52,410 bases of DNA from Sedimentisphaerales bacterium (GCA_016927855.1 JAFGLV010000032.1:1-52410), one strand, 5' to 3'. Counted from the stretch's first letter, positions 1 through 9,557 are shown. Made by a program: numbers and translations. Notes: generated from the letters alone by a model not told the origin.

Positions 1-1166
1 ACGTTGTTGGTGTACGACGTGCTGCTCGTGCTGCTCTTGTAGCAGTCAACGTAGAGAACGCCTTCGAAGGTGCAGTTGCGAAACAGCGCCTGGCGGCCAC
101 ACCGCAGTAGGGCGTTCGAGAACGTCTGATTCTCGTACACGTAGCGGGTCAGGCGGAGGCTGCCCGAAGTGCTGGGCGCGCCGTAGTTGCCGGCCGCGTG
201 TGGGAAGTACTCGGTGGCGCGATCGGACGTGTCGGGAATCTCACTCAGGCCGTCCACGTAGCCGTCGGTGTTGTAATCGGAAATGTCCATGCCCGGCATG
301 TCCTGGTAGGGCTGGCCGTAGTTGATGCCATGATGGTACGCCTGGATTTCGTCGTAGGGTCCGTAGTAGCGATCGTCGTAGTTCGTGCCGAGCGGCACCC
401 CGTTGACGTCGATGGGGTTGTCGTTGGCGTCGAGGGTCTCCAGGTCGTAACTCTGAGCGTCGATCTGGTCCAGGGTCAGGACGGTGTTGATCGTGCCCAG
501 CACCGTTGAGTCGCTGGTCATGTTGTAGGGCGCGATCGAGGCGCGATCCCAGGCGCTAAACAAGTCTCCGTGGATGGTAGTGTCACCGGTCAGCCACATG
601 CGACCCCGGCTGGCGATAGCGTAGTTGAGGACTTCGCGGTCCTTGGTGATATCCATCTCCATGCCGATGCGCCGCGTCAGGCCGCCGCTGGCGCCGGTGG
701 ACTGGATCTTGATCTTGCGCGGTTCGCTCGCGTAGCGATAGAAGCGCAGGCTGAACGCCGCGCCGGAGCCACCGAACGTCATGGCCGGTGTGACCAGCTC
801 CTCGCCGGCGCCGTAGGCGTCGGTGAACGAGGCTGGCGACGGGGAGACCGTCTGGCCGTCCAGCGCCTTGTCGTGAACGTGCAGGCACAGGTCGGCCCAG
901 GCCGCGTCGGCCTGCGCGTCGGTGACACTGTTCATGCTCGTCTCAGGCAGCGTGACGGAGCCGACCAGATACCTGGCACATTCCAGGCCTGATTGCGCGG
1001 CGTAGAGCGTGGCGTTGACCTTGTGCTGATTGGAGGCGACCTGGACGTTGGCGCCCGACAACGTCGCCAGCGACACGGCCAGCGCCGAGAGCACCAGGAC
1101 GAAGATCATCGACAGCAGCAGGGTGGCGCCTTTGTGCCTCGGATGGATTGACTTTGCAGCAATCAT
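1..1166 (-). CDS. PilX/pseudopilin-like surface protein, 3' end missing
   Basis: The frame opens at ATG 1166 behind AGGGAAG and runs without a stop for 388 codons off the left edge, so the C-terminus is missing. Residues 12-35 form a hydrophobic prepilin-like segment (KGATLLLSMIFVLVLSALAV) preceded by basic residues. Next comes the N-x3-LYAAQSGLE pattern typical of PilX/GspK-type pilins. The remainder is Tyr/Asp/Gly-rich with a beta-helix-like section near the edge (LFRNCTFEGVLYVDCYK). Inference: a membrane-anchored, surface-exposed minor-pilin-like protein of the kind common in Phycisphaerae. No enzymatic motif is seen. A related N-terminus occurs in the protein at 50329-50712. Confidence 0.75.
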   Translation of the reverse strand, partial: MIAAKSIHPRHKGATLLLSMIFVLVLSALAVSLATLSGANVQVASNQHKVNATLYAAQSGLECARYLVGSVTLPETSMNSVTDAQADAAWADLCLHVHDKALDGQTVSPSPASFTDAYGAGEELVTPAMTFGGSGAAFSLRFYRYASEPRKIKIQSTGASGGLTRRIGMEMDITKDREVLNYAIASRGRMWLTGDTTIHGDLFSAWDRASIAPYNMTSDSTVLGTINTVLTLDQIDAQSYDLETLDANDNPIDVNGVPLGTNYDDRYYGPYDEIQAYHHGINYGQPYQDMPGMDISDYNTDGYVDGLSEIPDTSDRATEYFPHAAGNYGAPSTSGSLRLTRYVYENQTFSNALLRCGRQALFRNCTFEGVLYVDCYKSSTSSTSYTNN

Positions 1167-1423
1167 GGTTCTTCCCTATACAGGGCCCTCATCGGTTCAG
1201 TTCCGGCCACCTCTGCATCCACGTTAAGTATACGAAACGCTGTCGTTGATTCAAAAGGGCGCGGGCCACGGGGACGAGCTACACGCCCGATAATAGACGC
1301 GGTGCGGCCTGGGTAGCCCGGTGATCGGTGGAAATCAGCCGGTGGGAGGGCTTCAGCCGGTGCCGAAAGGGTGCCGAACATTGCGCCACATCCGAGGAAG
1401 GCGCCGGCAGCGCAGGGTGCCGG

Positions 1424-2116
1424 TCAGCTTGCAGGAGTCTGGGTTTGGAGAATCACGATCTTCTGCCAGATCTTACGCGCCAGGCCGCTGCACAGGTTTT
1501 CGAGCTCGGTCGCGGCGTTCGTGACTTCGGTGTCGTGGAAGTTCTCCACGTAGAGGTAACCCATCTTGCTGGTCAGCGAGAGCATTTCCGTGCAGTAGTC
1601 CAGATATCGACCCAGGGCGTGCGCGTCGAGATCGCGTTTGGGGCTGTGCGTGGTGGGGCGGGCCTGGCTGCCGACACCGTCGGGGTCTTTCGTCAGTTGT
1701 TTCATGTCGATCACGTGCGCGATGTCACGCAGCTCGTTGATGGCGCTGATGGCGCGGCTGCGCTTGATCCGCGTTTCGATGGACCAGAGAAAGGCGGCGC
1801 CGAGCGCGATCAGGATCAGCAGGTTGGAACCAGCTTCAATCGCCTGCACGAGGCCGAAAAGCGTGATCCTCTCTTCCGTGTCGTAGTTGCAGAGGATCGC
1901 GCCGATCGCGACGAGGAAAGCGACAACCAGCGCGACGATGGACAGCCGCAACGCCCAGACGGGACGCGCGATGCGCACGGCGGTCTGCTCGGTCCGTTTC
2001 GCGATGCCATACAGGTGCCTGCAGACTTCGTACAGGTCCGAGGTGGGGAAGCGGTCCCTGATACGCAAGGTCAGGCGGTCGATCGTCTCTATCACGCGCT
2101 TCGATTCGAGTCTCAT
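1424..2116 (-). CDS. Two-TM membrane protein of unknown function
   Basis: The 230-residue product starts MRLESKRVIETIDRL. I chose ATG 2116 because GGGAG lies about 10 bases upstream; the frame also extends to a TTG at 2203 that has no clear ribosome site. Two adjacent hydrophobic segments (about residues 56-76 and 88-111) are separated by a short loop (NYDTEERITLFG). They are followed by a helical, charged C-terminal half. The arrangement suggests a cytoplasmic coiled domain on a membrane hairpin. I do not recognise the family. It is monocistronic, facing away from the dehydrogenase gene at 2346. Confidence 0.65.
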   Translation of the reverse strand: MRLESKRVIETIDRLTLRIRDRFPTSDLYEVCRHLYGIAKRTEQTAVRIARPVWALRLSIVALVVAFLVAIGAILCNYDTEERITLFGLVQAIEAGSNLLILIALGAAFLWSIETRIKRSRAISAINELRDIAHVIDMKQLTKDPDGVGSQARPTTHSPKRDLDAHALGRYLDYCTEMLSLTSKMGYLYVENFHDTEVTNAATELENLCSGLARKIWQKIVILQTQTPAS

Positions 2117-2345
2117 GTTCGTCGTCTCCCATCCGGTTACGATTTCGCAGAGCCCGCGCACCTGGGCGGCCCACTGCCAGCCCGTCCTGATCTCCGCTGT
2201 CAAGGCAACATTCTATCCTGCTCGGCTACGGAAGGGAAGCGCCGCCGGATTCGCAGAACCGCGCGCTGGGCACAGGCGTACCGCTATGAAATCGAGGTGG
2301 GGTACTCCTCGACGCAACCAGACCGTTTTTCTGGAGGGCCGGCCG

Positions 2346-3632
2346 ATGAAGTGGCAAGCTGTTCTCGCGGCAGTGGCGGTTGTTGTTGCCTTGTTCCCGG
2401 TACAGCTGGTGGAGGCGGTGTGCAAGCTGGGATTGGAGCTGGTGGCTGCCGGGCTGAATCGGCCCGTCGGGATTGCCTGCCCCGATGACGGCTCGCAGCG
2501 CATGTTCGTCCTTGAACAGCACACCGGACGGATCCGGATCGTGGACCTGGCGACCGGCACGCTGTTGCCTGAGTCCTTCCTGACCATTTCAGGTTTGGCG
2601 ACCGGCAACGAGCAAGGCCTGCTGGGCATGGCCTTCGAGCCGAATTTCCCCCAGAGCCCGTTCTTCTACATCAACGTGACTGTCTCCGGCGGAACGACTG
2701 AAATCCGGCGCTACACGCTGGCGCGAGACAACTCGAACCAGGCGAACGCCGCCAGCATGGCGGTCGTGCTCTCGTATGCCCAGCCTTACTCGAATCACAA
2801 TGGCGGCTGGATGGCCTTCGGGCCCGACGGCTACCTGTACATCAGCACCGGCGACGGAGGCAGCGGCTTCGACCCCGGCAACCGCGCCCAGAGCCTCAAC
2901 ACGCTCCTGGGCAAGCTGCTGCGGATCGACACGCGCGGGACCAACGGCGAAACTGGCCTCTACGGTATCCTGCCGGACAATCCGTTCGTGATGACGCCGG
3001 GCGCCCGACCCGAGATCTGGGCCTATGGCCTGCGCAATCCCTGGCGGTGCAGCTTCGATCGCGCTACCGGAGACCTCTACATCGCCGATGTCGGCCAGAG
3101 CGAGAGGGAGGAGGTCAACTTCCAGCCTGTCTCCAGCACCGGCGGCGAAAACTACGGCTGGCGCGTAAAGGAAGGGACGCTGTGCAGCGACAACTCGCAG
3201 TTTCAGGGCAATCCGCCGTGCAACGACCCGATCTTCGTCCCGCCAATCCACGAGTATACGCATGCCGTCGGCATCTCCGTGACCGGCGGCTATGTCTATC
3301 GCGGCCAGGCGCTCGGTGGCTTTCAGGGCACGTACTTCTTTGCCGACTACGACAGCGCCCGCATCTGGACCCTGCGCTGGGACGGCTCGGCGTTGTCCGA
3401 ATTCACCGAGCGCACCGCCGAGCTCGACCCGAGTCCGCGCCGGCTCAACTTCGTCTCCTCGTTCGGCCAGGACGCCGACGGCGAGCTGTACATCCTCGAA
3501 CTGACCGCTGGAGAGGTCTACCGCATCGTGACCGACGAAGACCCTGTCAACGGCGACCTGAACAACGACTGCCAGGTCGATTTCGCCGACCTGTCCATCC
3601 TGGCGGGCAACTGGATGGCCGGCGTGCGATAG
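2346..3632 (+). CDS. Secreted PQQ-type glucose/sorbosone dehydrogenase with dockerin tail
   Basis: The 428-residue protein starts at ATG 2346 with GGAGGG eight bases upstream, much shorter than the full open frame. Residues 1-23 are a Sec signal peptide (MKWQAVLAAVAVVVALFPVQ). Residues about 27-395 match the soluble aldose sugar dehydrogenase / GSDH six-bladed propeller: LNRPVGIA, EQGLLGMAFEPNF, HNGGWMAFGPDGYLYISTGD, WAYGLRNPWRCSFD and FADYDSARIW. Such enzymes oxidise sugars or sorbosone with PQQ in the periplasm. The C-terminus (GDLNNDCQVDFADLSILAGN) is a single dockerin-like calcium-loop repeat, a tail common on secreted planctomycete proteins. Whether PQQ is bound is not proven. Confidence 0.88.
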   Translation: MKWQAVLAAVAVVVALFPVQLVEAVCKLGLELVAAGLNRPVGIACPDDGSQRMFVLEQHTGRIRIVDLATGTLLPESFLTISGLATGNEQGLLGMAFEPNFPQSPFFYINVTVSGGTTEIRRYTLARDNSNQANAASMAVVLSYAQPYSNHNGGWMAFGPDGYLYISTGDGGSGFDPGNRAQSLNTLLGKLLRIDTRGTNGETGLYGILPDNPFVMTPGARPEIWAYGLRNPWRCSFDRATGDLYIADVGQSEREEVNFQPVSSTGGENYGWRVKEGTLCSDNSQFQGNPPCNDPIFVPPIHEYTHAVGISVTGGYVYRGQALGGFQGTYFFADYDSARIWTLRWDGSALSEFTERTAELDPSPRRLNFVSSFGQDADGELYILELTAGEVYRIVTDEDPVNGDLNNDCQVDFADLSILAGNWMAGVR

Positions 3633-3649
3633 AGCCGGGGCCGTCGCAA

Positions 3650-4618
3650 TCAGGGCTCCGGCAGCGGGACGTGCTCGAACTCGAACGGAATTTCCGCATG
3701 GTCTGGGTCGATCGCGATCCGAAAGCGAATCTTCGTAACGGCAGCATTCCCACCGCTGCCTGATCCGCTCCCAGAGATAGGTGCAGGGAACATGAGAAAG
3801 CCGCCGGGCGTGTGCGTCGGTTTGCCGTCGGGACCGATAAGCTGCCGCTCGATTACGATCCGATCGGGCAGGGGGTTGCCGGCGGATAGATCGAAAGGCG
3901 ACATCCTGCCCTGCGGTCGCGCCTCTATTCTGAAACGGTACGACGAGCCGGTGTTCTGGGCCTCGAGCACGCGAATCTCCTGGTCCTCGGTCAGGCGCAC
4001 CCAGTTGTCGTTAGGCTCGAAGGGCACGTCCACGTGTACGATCGACCCCGCCGTAAGGGCGTACAGGTAACCCTTGACGCGCCGGATCTCTCCGCCTGCC
4101 TCTTGCAGTACCGCCATGTCCAGCTCCAGGTTCAAATTGCTGGGCTGCAACTCGGTGACACGCTGCGGCCGGGCTCGCGCCGCCGGCTGGATCCTCAGAA
4201 GCGACTGAATGAAGGACTTCCACTTGGGCACCGGCGCCGGCGGCACGAAACGCTGCCGATAACGCGGACCGGTGTACCGCAGCCGGCGTGGACTTTGCGC
4301 CAGACGCACGTTGACGTCACGTCCCTTGCTGTCTGTCAGTTGGGTGATCGCGCCCTGGTCGCTGGTCGCCAGGACCCGATTGGGGTCGCGAATCTCGACC
4401 TCGCACGTCAGTGTCAGTCTCTCGGACGTGCTGTCGCGAGGCTGGTCCAGTTTGGCCTTCGCATTGCCCACCACGACGCTCTTGTCGTACCTCACCGACG
4501 ACCACTGCACCTTCACGCAGTCTTCCGCCTTCGGCACGGCCGGTTCTTGGTCCGGTGCTGCAGAGATGCTGACCGACAGAATCAGAATCTGGATAATAAC
4601 GATGGCTTTGTGTCTCAT
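3650..4618 (-). CDS. Secreted protein of unknown function
   Basis: The 322-residue product has a Sec signal peptide (MRHKAIVIIQILILSVSISA) and a strong AAAGGAG ribosome site ahead of ATG 4618. The mature part is beta-rich and polar. It has an Arg/Pro-rich middle (about residues 108-150) and a Gly-Ser run (PISGSGSGSGG, about 282-292) before a final strand-rich section. No catalytic motif or known domain is apparent. It is convergent with the sugar dehydrogenase gene, 17 bases apart, so probably not co-regulated with it. Function unknown. Confidence 0.7.
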   Translation of the reverse strand: MRHKAIVIIQILILSVSISAAPDQEPAVPKAEDCVKVQWSSVRYDKSVVVGNAKAKLDQPRDSTSERLTLTCEVEIRDPNRVLATSDQGAITQLTDSKGRDVNVRLAQSPRRLRYTGPRYRQRFVPPAPVPKWKSFIQSLLRIQPAARARPQRVTELQPSNLNLELDMAVLQEAGGEIRRVKGYLYALTAGSIVHVDVPFEPNDNWVRLTEDQEIRVLEAQNTGSSYRFRIEARPQGRMSPFDLSAGNPLPDRIVIERQLIGPDGKPTHTPGGFLMFPAPISGSGSGSGGNAAVTKIRFRIAIDPDHAEIPFEFEHVPLPEP

Positions 4619-4800
4619 CGGGCTCGCTCCTTTCCTCTTTCTCGACGGTGGTGTACGTACACCTGACCGCCACGCTACTCCGCCAATAGGTTGGACACCG
4701 TATTATTCCGCTGGGCCCAAGTATAGTCTTGCTCCGGTTGCCCTACAAGAAGACAACCGCCCGAATAGGCCTGGGGATCGCGCCGGCATTCGTCCCTCGC

Positions 4801-5628
4801 TCACGCGACCTTGGTGACGCACAGCTCCAGCTTGTCGCCCCGCCACAGACCGGCCCAGTAGTAGGCCTTGGCGACGAGCCGGTGCTTCCAGGTCGGCGAC
4901 GCAGGCGCGCTCGGTGCCGGCGTCGACGGCGCCGTCACCTTCAACCGGTGGCCGCGCCAGAAGTCCCAGGCCAGAGGCAGGCCGTACGAGCGCACGCGAT
5001 AGGAGCGCGCCCCCGCCCGCGCGCAGAGGCGCCGCAGATCGCGCGCCGTGAAGAAACTGCAGTGATGGGGGACCTCCTGCGCGCGCATCCGCTCAGGGCG
5101 GCACTTTGCCGCCCAGGAGCCGAAATTCGGCACGCTCATGTAGACGATCCCGCCGGGCTTGGCCACTTCCAGCGCCAGTTTCAACATACCCGCCGGGTCC
5201 GGGATGTGCTCGAGCACGCTGGTGCACATCACGACGTCATAGAAATCGCGCGGAACCTGTGCCATGTCGGCAAACACGCGGTACGCGTCCGTCCGCGCCC
5301 AAGGCGCCGGGTCCACGCCGGCGACGTTCCAGCCGGCCGCCAGATACCGCCGCAACAGCAAGCCGTTACCGCAACCGACGTCCAGCACGTTCGTGCCGGG
5401 AAAACGGCGCACGAGCGCATCGAACCACGCCAAATCGAACGCGCTCTGCATGCGCGTGTATCGCTCCTTGGTCTCCTCGCCGCACCGGTTCGCCGCCGCG
5501 ATCTCCTCATCCGACATCGCCGCGTAGACAAATCCACATTCACGGCACTTGGCCATCGGCACCTTCCCATTCATCCCCGCCGCGTCGGCCTCGCCGCCGC
5601 ACAGAGTACACCGCTTCAAATCACTCAT
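4801..5628 (-). CDS. SAM-dependent methyltransferase with N-terminal zinc ribbon
   Basis: The 275-residue protein starts at ATG 5628 behind GGAAAG. Residues 7-31 hold a CxxC...CxxC zinc ribbon (C7, C10, C28, C31). The class I methyltransferase fold follows: motif I VLDVGCGNGLLLR, acidic motif II GVDPAP, and a post-motif region DVVMCTSVLEHIPDPAGML with KPGGIVYMSVPN. This layout matches the zinc-ribbon class I methyltransferases often found with sugar or surface-polysaccharide genes, but no such genes are adjacent, so the substrate is unknown. The start overlaps the end of the upstream membrane gene by eight bases, indicating translational coupling. Confidence 0.85.
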   Translation of the reverse strand: MSDLKRCTLCGGEADAAGMNGKVPMAKCRECGFVYAAMSDEEIAAANRCGEETKERYTRMQSAFDLAWFDALVRRFPGTNVLDVGCGNGLLLRRYLAAGWNVAGVDPAPWARTDAYRVFADMAQVPRDFYDVVMCTSVLEHIPDPAGMLKLALEVAKPGGIVYMSVPNFGSWAAKCRPERMRAQEVPHHCSFFTARDLRRLCARAGARSYRVRSYGLPLAWDFWRGHRLKVTAPSTPAPSAPASPTWKHRLVAKAYYWAGLWRGDKLELCVTKVA

Positions 5629-6229
5629 TTGGTCTTTCCACATTGTGCGTGTCGTCCGAGACCGCTGTTCTGCAAGCGCGTCCGCCGTTGTCAGTTGAGG
5701 CTTCAGCATCTTGTTTGTGCAACGTCTCGAGCTCTTGTTGGAGTGTCTTTCTCCCCAGGTCTAACCTGCGGGAGGACATAGGCCAAGTGACGGAGGATGC
5801 CACGAATACAGCCAGCAACAACCATGGGATGATCCAACAAGGCTTGTACCAAACAAGAACCACGAACATGGTCAAGAGACTATTGAAGCACGTTGCGCGC
5901 AGCAATCGTATTTGGCGATTGACACTTTCAATGTACGCCCAAGCGTCGTGGTGCTGCAGCAAGATCGAGGCTCCTTGGTCCGACACATCTTTCGAGCGGT
6001 TCGGCAACAGCTTCGCCTGAACTAGCGCGCTCAGATTTCCAATAAGCCTGTCGAAGAGGAGACCTAGCGTATACGCTGCCGCAAATGTGCCGACGCCCAG
6101 AACCGGAATCCAGCGGTCCAGTTCCTTCAGGCTCTGTGTGCAGGCGTCCTTTCCATCAGACAGGGCCCAGAACAACAGACCAACCCACAGCAAGACCTGG
6201 AAGCCTATTATCAGCAACTCGACGATCAC
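5621..6229 (-). CDS. Multi-TM membrane protein of unknown function
   Basis: The 202-residue product begins at GTG 6229 (MIVELLIIGFQVLLW); no strong ribosome site is seen, so the start is uncertain. Hydrophobic segments lie at about residues 2-24, 43-64, 108-127 and 129-147, with a soluble loop between the second and third and a charged C-terminus. Its stop codon overlaps the start of the methyltransferase gene, suggesting a two-gene operon. No family recognised. Base composition is lower in GC than its neighbours. Confidence 0.6.
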   Translation of the reverse strand: MIVELLIIGFQVLLWVGLLFWALSDGKDACTQSLKELDRWIPVLGVGTFAAAYTLGLLFDRLIGNLSALVQAKLLPNRSKDVSDQGASILLQHHDAWAYIESVNRQIRLLRATCFNSLLTMFVVLVWYKPCWIIPWLLLAVFVASSVTWPMSSRRLDLGRKTLQQELETLHKQDAEASTDNGGRACRTAVSDDTHNVERPNE

Positions 6230-6284
6230 CAGAGTAGTGCCCGTATCGTGCCTCGTTCACTTGTCAGCGTCAGCCCTGCAAGAA

Positions 6285-6375
6285 GTAGGGTGGGATTCAT
6301 CCCACCAGTTCCTCCACTCCAGTCAGCCGCCATCGCGCTCGTCGCACTCGTTCGGTGAGGTAAGCCCCACCCTAC
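6285..6375. repeat. REP-like inverted repeat (GTAGGGTGGG arms)
   Basis: Arms GTAGGGTGGG (6285-6294) and CCCACCCTAC (6366-6375) are perfect complements. Inside the left side a second palindrome, TGGGATTCATCCCA, forms its own hairpin. This lies in the gap 6230-6800, where I see no gene. The nested-hairpin form is that of a mobile non-autonomous REP/BIME-type element rather than a simple terminator, as no T-run follows. Confidence 0.6.
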
Positions 6376-6540
6376 AGATTGCAGTGCCGGTCTCGACATT
6401 CGTTGCGAGATTTCCGGCGCGTCTCGATGCGCTATATTGTGCCAAATCCGGTCGCAAAACGCAAACACGAAAGGTCCTCGGGAGAGAAACGGGTGCAGCG
6501 CGCGGACGGTGGCGAGTCTTCCCATGTGGCACGGGGCATT

Positions 6541-6627
6541 CGTAGGGGCGAATAATCATTCGCCCTTCCTCTCGTCCGTGCTGCCGGTCGAATCCCAAAG
6601 AAGGGCGAATGATTATTCGCCCCTACG
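6541..6627. repeat. Perfect 27-bp inverted repeat (GTAGGGGCGAATAATCATTC family)
   Basis: Positions 6541-6567 and 6601-6627 are perfect 27-base complements around a 33-base spacer. Each arm also contains its own small palindrome (GGGCGAAT-AATC-ATTCGCCC), so the unit can fold as two small hairpins or one long one. That is the hallmark of REP/BIME elements moved by RAYT (TnpA-REP) transposases. Elements beginning GTAGGGGCGA recur in many environmental genomes (general knowledge). No transposase gene lies nearby. Confidence 0.75.
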
Positions 6628-6800
6628 GGCATTCCCGTAGGATTGTCTCTCGCCGCCGCGGCCTGGTGCAAGCGAGGCGAACTGACAGACGCCCAGAAAC
6701 ACTCTGTTCCCTGTTCGTGCCACCATACCCCGGCCACACGCCGAGAGACGCGACGGATGAGATTCTTGACGGCGAGGGCCCCAACGCATAGAGTGGCGCT

Positions 6801-9542
6801 ATGCCCAAGACGCTGTATATCATCGACGGTCACGCGCATATTTACGCGGCCTATTTCGCTCCGATGCGGCAGCAGCTTACCAGCCCGTCGGGCGAGCCGA
6901 CCAAGGCGACGTATATCTTCACAACGGCCGTGCTCGGGCTGATCGAGAGGCACAAGCCCGACATGCTCGTGGTCGCGCTGGACACCAAGGCGCCGACTTT
7001 TCGCAGCGATCTGTTCGCCGACTACAAGGCGCATCGACCGCCGATGCCGGAGGATATGCCGGTGCAGATCGCGCGGATCGAACAGATTCTGGAGGCGCTG
7101 CGCATCCCGATCCTGCGCGTGGACGGATTCGAGGCGGACGACATCATCGGGACGCTGGCGCAGCGCGCCGCGGCCGATTCCATCGACGTGCTGATCTGCT
7201 CGAAGGACAAGGACCTGCTCCAGTTGATCGACGGGCGCATCCGTACGCTCGACCTGAAGACGGGCAAGGTCACCGACCGCGAGGTCATGCAACAGGAGAT
7301 GGGAATCACGCCGGAACAGGTCGTCGATTCCCTGGCGCTGGAAGGCGACACCTCTGACAATGTGCCGGGTGTGCCATTGATCGGACCGAAGACCGCGCGC
7401 GAGCTGATCCGCAACTACGGCGATCTTGACAACCTTTACGCCCATATCGACGAGGTTCCCGGCAAGCGCGGCGAGAACCTCCGCAGCTCAAGAGAGCAGG
7501 CGTATCTGAGCCGCAAGCTGGTGACGCTGGACTGCAATGTCCCGCTGGATATCAGCTATGAAACGCTCGCGCTGGAGCCGCCCGACAAGGAGACGCTGGT
7601 GAAGCTCTTTGCGGAGCTGGGCTTCTCTCGCCTGCTGGTCCAATTCGGCGGAAAAGCCGAGTCCGAGATCCCGACGGCTGCCGTTGCGACGCCGCAGCCG
7701 ACTGCGACGTCCGCCGAGCCGGCGACGGTCAACACGGTGACCCATGAATACGAGCTGATCGACACGCCCGAAAGCTTCGCGCGTTTTGCCGATGCATTGA
7801 AGCAGCAGAAGCTCTTTGCGGTGGATACGGAGACGACGTCGGTGGACCCGATGCGCGCCGAACTGGTAGGCCTGTCGTTCTGCTGGCAGGCGCATCGGGC
7901 ATACTACCTGCCGGTGCGAGGACCGCTCGGCGCTGACCATCTCGACATCGCGTCGGTGCGTCGCGAGCTGGTGCCGGTCTTCGCCGACCAGAGGGTGCGC
8001 AAGATCGGACAGAACATCAAGTACGACATGCTCGTGCTGCGCAACGCGCAGATGCCGCTGAACGGCGTCTGGTTCGACACGATGGTTGCGTCGTACTGTC
8101 TCGATCCCGGTCGCACGAGTCATGCGATGGACAACCTCGCGCGGGATTTTCTCCACTACGAATGCGTGCCCATCGTCGCGCTGATCGGAAAAGGCAAGAA
8201 CCAACTTACGTTCGACATGGTTGATACCGCTCTGGCGTGCGAGTACTCCGCGGAGGACGCGGACGTGACCTTCCGGTTGTACGAGTATTTCGCCGAGCGT
8301 CTGAGCCGCCAGCCCGAGCTGGAGAAGCTCTTTCGCGAGGTGGAGATACCGCTGGTGCCGGTCCTGGCGCAGATGGAGTTCAACGGCGTGACCGTCGACG
8401 CTAGCCTGCTGCGCACGATGTCCGGCGAGTTGAGCGAATCGGTGGAGGGCCTCCAGGAGCGGATCTACGAACAGGCGGGGACCGTCTTCAACATCGACTC
8501 GCCCAAGCAGCTTGCCGAAGTGCTCTTCGACAAGCTCGGATTGGAGTCGTCCCGCGTGGGCAAGACGGGCCGCAGCACCGACGCCGATGTGCTGGATCAG
8601 CTTTCCGAGGTGCATCCGATCGCGGCGCTGGTGCTCGAATACCGCACGCTCACCAAGCTCAAGAACACCTATACCGATAAGCTCGGCGCGATCATCAATC
8701 CGCGCACCGGTCGGGTGCACGCGTCGTTCAACCAGACCGTTACCGCGACCGGCCGGCTCTCGTCGAGCGACCCGAACCTCCAGAACATTCCTATCCGCAC
8801 GGAGCTGGGGCGCAAGATTCGCGCCGCCTTCGTCCCGCAGAAGCCGACCAATTGCATTCTCAGCGCCGACTACAGCCAGATCGAACTGCGCCTGCTGGCT
8901 CACTTCTCGCGCGACAAGACGCTCCAGGAGGCGTTCGCGGCCGATCAGGACATCCATCGGTTCGTCGCGTCGCAGATCTATGGGATCCCGCCGGAAGAGG
9001 TCACGAGCGAGATGCGCTCCAAGTGCAAAGCGGTCAGCTTCGGTATCCTTTATGGACAGGGCGCGTTCGGCCTGGCGCGGACGGTCGGGATCAGTCCCGC
9101 CGAAGCCAAGCAGTTCATCGAAGACTACTTCGCACGTTACGGCTCGATCCGCGCGTTCATCAACGAGTGCATCGTCAAGGCCAGACGGACCGGCTACGCC
9201 GAGACCGTCCTGGGCCGGCGGCGCCGCATCATGGACCTAAGCAGCCGCAACGCAGGTCGGCGCGCCCTGGCCGAGCGGCTGGCCGTCAACACCGTCATCC
9301 AGGGTTCCGCGGCCGATCTCATCAAGGTCGCGATGGTGAACATCCAGAAGAAGATCGACGGCGAGAGCCTGCCGGTGAAGATGCTCCTGCAAGTCCACGA
9401 CGAGCTGGTTTTCGAGCTGCCCACTTCCGAAGCGCAGGCGCACGCCGAATGGATCGCCCACGAAATGACCACCGCCATCACATTCGACGTCCCGCTGAAG
9501 GTCGACGTCGCCTCCGGCCCCTCCTGGCTGGCGGAGAAGTAG
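6801..9542 (+). CDS. polA: DNA polymerase I
   Basis: The 913-residue enzyme replicates and repairs DNA, removing primers and filling gaps. All three domains are present. The 5'-nuclease is at residues 1-about 290 (YIIDGHAHIYAAYFA; VDGFEADDIIGTLA; GDTSDNVPGVPLIG). The 3'-5' proofreading exonuclease (about 320-505) keeps its acidic residues: FAVDTETTSVDP, NIKYDMLVL, YSAEDADVTF. The polymerase (about 530-913) has motif A DYSQIELRLLAHFS, motif B KCKAVSFGILYGQ and motif C LLQVHDELVFELP. An Ala/Pro/Thr-rich linker (about 290-312) joins the first two domains. ATG 6801 is the natural start; only a weak GAG-type ribosome site precedes it. Proofreading appears intact, unlike Taq-type enzymes. Confidence 0.98.
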   Translation: MPKTLYIIDGHAHIYAAYFAPMRQQLTSPSGEPTKATYIFTTAVLGLIERHKPDMLVVALDTKAPTFRSDLFADYKAHRPPMPEDMPVQIARIEQILEALRIPILRVDGFEADDIIGTLAQRAAADSIDVLICSKDKDLLQLIDGRIRTLDLKTGKVTDREVMQQEMGITPEQVVDSLALEGDTSDNVPGVPLIGPKTARELIRNYGDLDNLYAHIDEVPGKRGENLRSSREQAYLSRKLVTLDCNVPLDISYETLALEPPDKETLVKLFAELGFSRLLVQFGGKAESEIPTAAVATPQPTATSAEPATVNTVTHEYELIDTPESFARFADALKQQKLFAVDTETTSVDPMRAELVGLSFCWQAHRAYYLPVRGPLGADHLDIASVRRELVPVFADQRVRKIGQNIKYDMLVLRNAQMPLNGVWFDTMVASYCLDPGRTSHAMDNLARDFLHYECVPIVALIGKGKNQLTFDMVDTALACEYSAEDADVTFRLYEYFAERLSRQPELEKLFREVEIPLVPVLAQMEFNGVTVDASLLRTMSGELSESVEGLQERIYEQAGTVFNIDSPKQLAEVLFDKLGLESSRVGKTGRSTDADVLDQLSEVHPIAALVLEYRTLTKLKNTYTDKLGAIINPRTGRVHASFNQTVTATGRLSSSDPNLQNIPIRTELGRKIRAAFVPQKPTNCILSADYSQIELRLLAHFSRDKTLQEAFAADQDIHRFVASQIYGIPPEEVTSEMRSKCKAVSFGILYGQGAFGLARTVGISPAEAKQFIEDYFARYGSIRAFINECIVKARRTGYAETVLGRRRRIMDLSSRNAGRRALAERLAVNTVIQGSAADLIKVAMVNIQKKIDGESLPVKMLLQVHDELVFELPTSEAQAHAEWIAHEMTTAITFDVPLKVDVASGPSWLAEK

Positions 9543-9557
9543 CGGTACGCCGGTCCG

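Noticed and set aside
1328..2488. Long plus-strand open frame of 386 codons
   Set aside because: It overlaps the minus-strand two-TM gene and the dehydrogenase start, has no ribosome site and an Arg/Gly/Cys-rich composition typical of a shadow frame in GC-rich DNA.
7488..8957. 489-codon minus-strand frame inside polA
   Set aside because: It is antisense to intact polA and has His/Arg/Leu-rich shadow composition with no recognisable domain.
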